Below are positions 61,054 to 64,000 of a DNA stretch of 64,000 bases, in pieces (position 1 is the first letter of the stretch; each line of letters opens with the position of its first letter). The notes beneath the pieces are model-generated. The model saw only the letters and a list, made by a program, of their open reading frames with translations, was not told the DNA's origin and made no database searches. This DNA is from Roseobacter denitrificans OCh 114. Its GTDB lineage: Bacteria; Pseudomonadota; Alphaproteobacteria; Rhodobacterales; Rhodobacteraceae. The DNA lies in NCBI RefSeq assembly GCF_000014045.1, contig NC_008209.1:3309001-3373000 (forward strand). Direction: 5' to 3'. Both the position numbers and the translations under genes were made by a program.

Positions 61054-62031
61054 ATGGGCGACACACGGCGCACACGCGTTCTAATCATCGGGTCCGGACC
61101 TGCCGGATATACCGCTGGCGTTTATGCCAGCCGCGCGATGCTCGAACCCATTCTGGTGCAGGGTATTGAACCGGGCGGACAGTTGACGACAACCACCGAG
61201 GTGGAGAACTGGCCCGGCGACAGCGAGGTTCAGGGCCCCGATCTGATGATCCGCATGCAGGATCACGCCAAGGCCATGGGCACCGAGATCATCGGTGACA
61301 TCATCACGGATCTGAACCTTGAACAACGCCCGTTCGTGGCCAAGGGCGACAGCGGCACCACCTATATCGCCGACGCGGTCATTCTGGCCACCGGCGCGCG
61401 GGCCAAATGGCTGGGCCTGCCGTCAGAGGAAAAATTCAAAGGCTTCGGCGTGTCCGCCTGTGCCACCTGTGACGGGTTTTTCTACCGGGGGCAGGAGATT
61501 GCGGTGATCGGCGGGGGCAATACCGCCGTCGAAGAGGCGTTGTTCCTGACAAATTTCGCCTCCAAGGTGACGCTGGTGCACCGCCGTGATGAGTTACGGG
61601 CGGAAAAGATCCTGATCGACCGGCTGATGAAAAACCCCAAGATCGAACCCCTGTGGTTCCACGAACTGGATGAGGTCGTCGGTACGGAAAACCCGCTCGG
61701 CGTCGAAGCGATCCGCGTAAGGCACACCAAAACCTCAGAAATCACCGAAATCCCGGCGAAAGGTGTCTTCGTGGCCATCGGTCATGCCCCGGCCAATGAA
61801 CTGGTCAAGGACGTGCTCGAAACCCATATGGGCGGCTATGTGGTGACCAAGCCGGACAGCACCGAAACCTCCATTCCCGGAGTCTTTGCGGCGGGTGATT
61901 TGACGGATCATATTTACCGTCAGGCTGTGACCTCTGCGGGCATGGGATGTATGGCCGCCCTTGAGGCCGAAAAGTTTCTCGCCGCACAGGATGCCGAAGC
62001 GCAGGCCGACGAGGGCGTCGCCGCCGAATAA
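61054..62031 (+). CDS. trxB: Thioredoxin-disulfide reductase
   Basis: 325 residues from ATG 61054 ([20 protein letters not shown]); longer frames upstream cross the lrp promoter region. FAD-binding [20 protein letters not shown], redox-active [20 protein letters not shown] (CATC), NADPH-binding [15 protein letters not shown] and FAD-end [20 protein letters not shown]. It reduces thioredoxin with NADPH in the cytoplasm. Confidence 0.96.
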   Translation: MGDTRRTRVLIIGSGPAGYTAGVYASRAMLEPILVQGIEPGGQLTTTTEVENWPGDSEVQGPDLMIRMQDHAKAMGTEIIGDIITDLNLEQRPFVAKGDSGTTYIADAVILATGARAKWLGLPSEEKFKGFGVSACATCDGFFYRGQEIAVIGGGNTAVEEALFLTNFASKVTLVHRRDELRAEKILIDRLMKNPKIEPLWFHELDEVVGTENPLGVEAIRVRHTKTSEITEIPAKGVFVAIGHAPANELVKDVLETHMGGYVVTKPDSTETSIPGVFAAGDLTDHIYRQAVTSAGMGCMAALEAEKFLAAQDAEAQADEGVAAE

Positions 62032-62167
62032 CTCTGGCACTGCTTGAAAGCAAACGCAGCACCCCTGCCGGGTGTTGCGTGCGTACGGTGGGTTAAGGGC
62101 ACGCTCACCCGCCTTATGGATAACGCTGGATATGCCGCCTTTGCGGCCCTTTAAAGCGAGGTCCAAC

Positions 62168-63487
62168 ATGCCCACCCGAGCCGCCCTGTCCCATATTCCC
62201 GGCCCGCCGACGCCGCCCCTGATCGGCCATACGCTGAAAATCGCCCGGGACAGCTATGGCACGCAGCAAGACTACATCAAGCGCTACGGCCCTGTTTACA
62301 AAACCAAAATGCTGGGTGTGTGGCGGGTGAACCTCTGTGGGCCGGATGCCTTGCAACATGTGCTGCTGGACAAGGACAAGATTTTCTCTTCGACCGGAGG
62401 GTGGGATGCGCTGCGCCGCATCTATCCCGGCGGGTTGATCCTGCAGGACTTTGACAAACACCGGCAGGACCGTCGCATACTCACCGCCGCGTTTCGCGCC
62501 TCGGCCATCCGCGATTACCGCATGCGAATGGGCGAGATCATGCTTGATCTGTTGCAACACTGGCCCAAAGATGCACCTTTCGACTTTTACGAAGCGATCA
62601 AGGACCTGACCCTGCGCATGGGGGGCGCCGTGTTCATGGGCCTGCCGCTCGACGGTGATCTGGCCAAACAGATCAACCGGGCGATCACCGATGAAATCCG
62701 CGCCTCTGTCACACCAATCCGAACCGCGATCCCCTTTACCCCGATGTGGCGCGGCATCCGCGGGCGCGATTTTCTGCGCGAAACCTTCCGCAAGATGATC
62801 CCGGAACGACGTGCCCGCGGCGGGGACGATTTCTTTTCGCAGATGTGCATGGCCAAGGATGAAGACGGCAAGGGCTGGAGCGAAGACGAAATCCTCAACC
62901 ATTTCAACCTGTTGATCATGGCAGCACATGATACCACCGCCACATCCCTGACCGTGATCATGGCGGCGCTGGGGACACATGGCGATTGGCAACAGCGCCT
63001 GATCGACGAAGTGGATGGCTTGGGCGATGGCGATCTGGACGAGGAAGCGCTGGGTCAGATGAAGGAAACAGACAAGGTTTTCCGCGAAGCCCTGCGTCTG
63101 GTGCCGCCCGTCCCGTTCATCCCGCGCATGGCCACACGGGATTTTCACTGGCACGGCTATGACATCCCCGCTGGGACCTCGCTTGCGCTGAACCCCGGGG
63201 TGACAATGCTCTCACCAGAGCTGTTTTCAAATCCGACACAGTTTGATCCCGACCGCTTTGCACCAGACCGGGCAGAGGACCGCATCCACCGTTTCGCATG
63301 GACGCCCTTTGGCGGCGGCGCGCATAAATGCATCGGCATGCATTTTGCTACGATGCAGGTAAAACTGTTCATCGCGACACTCTTGCGTCAACGCAGGATA
63401 GAACTGCCCGGCGGCGCGCCGGAATGGCACAGAATGCCTATTCCAAAGCCCAAAGGCGGGTTGCCCGTTCTTTTGCCCGCGCGGTAG
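62168..63487 (+). CDS. Cytochrome P450
   Basis: 439 residues from ATG 62168 (MPTRAALSHIPGPPTPPLIG) behind AGCGAGGTCCAAC. I-helix LLIMAAHDTTATSLTVIM, K-helix ExxR in VFREALRLVPPVPFI, and heme loop FGGGAHKCIGMHFATMQVKL with the Cys ligand. No N-terminal membrane anchor, so soluble. The class resembles bacterial CYP120/CYP51-like proteins in length, but the substrate cannot be told. No ferredoxin gene is adjacent. Confidence 0.92.
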   Translation: MPTRAALSHIPGPPTPPLIGHTLKIARDSYGTQQDYIKRYGPVYKTKMLGVWRVNLCGPDALQHVLLDKDKIFSSTGGWDALRRIYPGGLILQDFDKHRQDRRILTAAFRASAIRDYRMRMGEIMLDLLQHWPKDAPFDFYEAIKDLTLRMGGAVFMGLPLDGDLAKQINRAITDEIRASVTPIRTAIPFTPMWRGIRGRDFLRETFRKMIPERRARGGDDFFSQMCMAKDEDGKGWSEDEILNHFNLLIMAAHDTTATSLTVIMAALGTHGDWQQRLIDEVDGLGDGDLDEEALGQMKETDKVFREALRLVPPVPFIPRMATRDFHWHGYDIPAGTSLALNPGVTMLSPELFSNPTQFDPDRFAPDRAEDRIHRFAWTPFGGGAHKCIGMHFATMQVKLFIATLLRQRRIELPGGAPEWHRMPIPKPKGGLPVLLPAR

Positions 63488-63493
63488 GGCGGA

Positions 63494-63527
63494 CACAAAA
63501 AAAGCCGCGGCATGCGTCGCGGCTTTC
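63494..63527. terminator. Intrinsic terminator, convergent
   Basis: AAAGCCGCG (63501-63509) pairs with CGCGGCTTT (63518-63526). On the minus strand the stem runs into seven T, so it ends DUF1150/hsp20 transcription well. On the plus strand it can also end the P450 transcript, with a shorter T-run. Confidence 0.8.
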
Positions 63528-63549
63528 ACCAAGGCTCAACTGTCTAGGG

Positions 63550-63774
63550 TCAGTGCACCGGCACCGGAGCGTAATCATTCTGGCGCGCCAGCACAAAGGC
63601 CAGTTTTCTGTCCGCGACCAGCGCCAATTGCTGCCCGTCACTGTCGTGCACCGCATAAAGCTGCTCAAGCCCTTCGATCTTGCCCTGCACTTCGGTCGGC
63701 AGATCGCTCACATCAACTGTTTTGACGTAAACGATACGGTTGTCGCGTGATGGTGTTTCAAACGGTTCCTGCAT
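63550..63774 (-). CDS. DUF1150 family protein
   Basis: 74 residues: RIVYVKTVDVSDLPTEVQGK, then LEQLYAVHDSDGQQLALVAD and RKLAFVLARQNDYAPVPVH, the compact DUF1150 pattern restricted to alphaproteobacteria. It follows the Hsp20 gene by four bases, and the pair appears conserved. Function unknown; a link to heat-shock proteins is inferred from context. Confidence 0.88.
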   Translation of the reverse strand: MQEPFETPSRDNRIVYVKTVDVSDLPTEVQGKIEGLEQLYAVHDSDGQQLALVADRKLAFVLARQNDYAPVPVH

Positions 63775-63778
63775 GGTC

Positions 63779-64000
63779 TTACCCCTTCTTGATGTTGATG
63801 GTCTGAACGACAGTCGGTGTTTTTTCCCGGCTCAGATCCAGATGCAGCAGACCGTTTTCCATCACGGCCTCCCCCACATCCACGCCCTCAGCCAGCACAA
63901 AACTGCGCTGGAACTGGCGCGCGGCGATCCCTCTGTGCAGGAAAACACGGCCCTCGTTGTCATCTGTCTGACGCCCCCGGATGACCAGCTGGCGGTCCTC
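63779..64000 (-). CDS. Hsp20/alpha-crystallin small heat-shock protein, C-terminal part
   Basis: The last 73 codons of a gene that begins beyond the window. Alpha-crystallin domain features: QLVIRGRQTDDNEGRVFLHR, GIAARQFQRSFVLAEGVDVG and ENGLLHLDLSREKTPT with the A-x-x-x-n-G-L motif. It ends TVVQTINIKKG. IbpA-type chaperones hold denatured proteins. It is cotranscribed with the DUF1150 gene. Confidence 0.92.
   Translation of the reverse strand, partial: EDRQLVIRGRQTDDNEGRVFLHRGIAARQFQRSFVLAEGVDVGEAVMENGLLHLDLSREKTPTVVQTINIKKG

Overview
The window looks like a chromosome segment of a marine Roseobacter-group alphaproteobacterium (Rhodobacterales). The grounds are the protein sequences of the housekeeping genes, an ectoine-degradation pair (doeA-doeB), an AsnC-type regulator divergent from trxB, and abundant RTX calcium-binding proteins. 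This placement is by sequence character only; no search was run.

The window has two parts. Positions 1 to about 25,000 are an accessory region. It holds a DUF3489 fragment, an IS1182-type element, a small operon encoding an HTH-ImmA/IrrE metalloprotease, and a Gabija-type defence pair whose gajA is cut off by an IS407-group element. It also holds a PIN-like gene split by a second IS3-family element, a giant RTX gene of about 6.2 kb carrying one frameshift, a decayed IS3 element, and several gene remnants. Within it, 20.4-24.1 kb is GC-rich and reads as one same-strand locus: response regulator, histidine kinase, RTX protein, small membrane protein and OB-fold (BOF) protein. Its composition resembles calcium-responsive CarSR/CarO systems. 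The accessory region ends at a tRNA-Ser(TGA) gene whose 3' end faces it, the usual geometry of an island integrated at a tRNA.

Positions 25.4-64 kb are ordinary core genome. In order: SPOR lipoprotein - dacC - tmk - holB - tatD - MBL hydrolase; an AEC permease; a divergent cluster with doeA-doeB on one side and a PLP lyase/M24 peptidase/Asp-Glu racemase-family operon on the other; gph; two coiled-coil hypotheticals; a cobalamin-riboswitch-controlled B12-type ABC operon; a DUF3302/HlyD-like pair; an ArsR regulator with a permease; carB; a KAS III-like enzyme; tdk; a YbjN - proC - csaA - hydroxyacid dehydrogenase operon; ubiK; lgt - NDUFAF7-like methyltransferase - pgeF; lrp divergent from trxB; a cytochrome P450; DUF1150; and the end of an Hsp20 gene.

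Three apparent frameshifts (near 2,512, 15,026 and 20,857) are each repaired by removing one G from a run of 4-5 G. This suggests homopolymer sequencing errors, or shared slippage, rather than three independent decays. The most system-like items are the two-component/RTX/BOF locus, the HTH-ImmA operon with a palindromic operator and a broken upstream partner, and the variant ectoine-type catabolic cluster.
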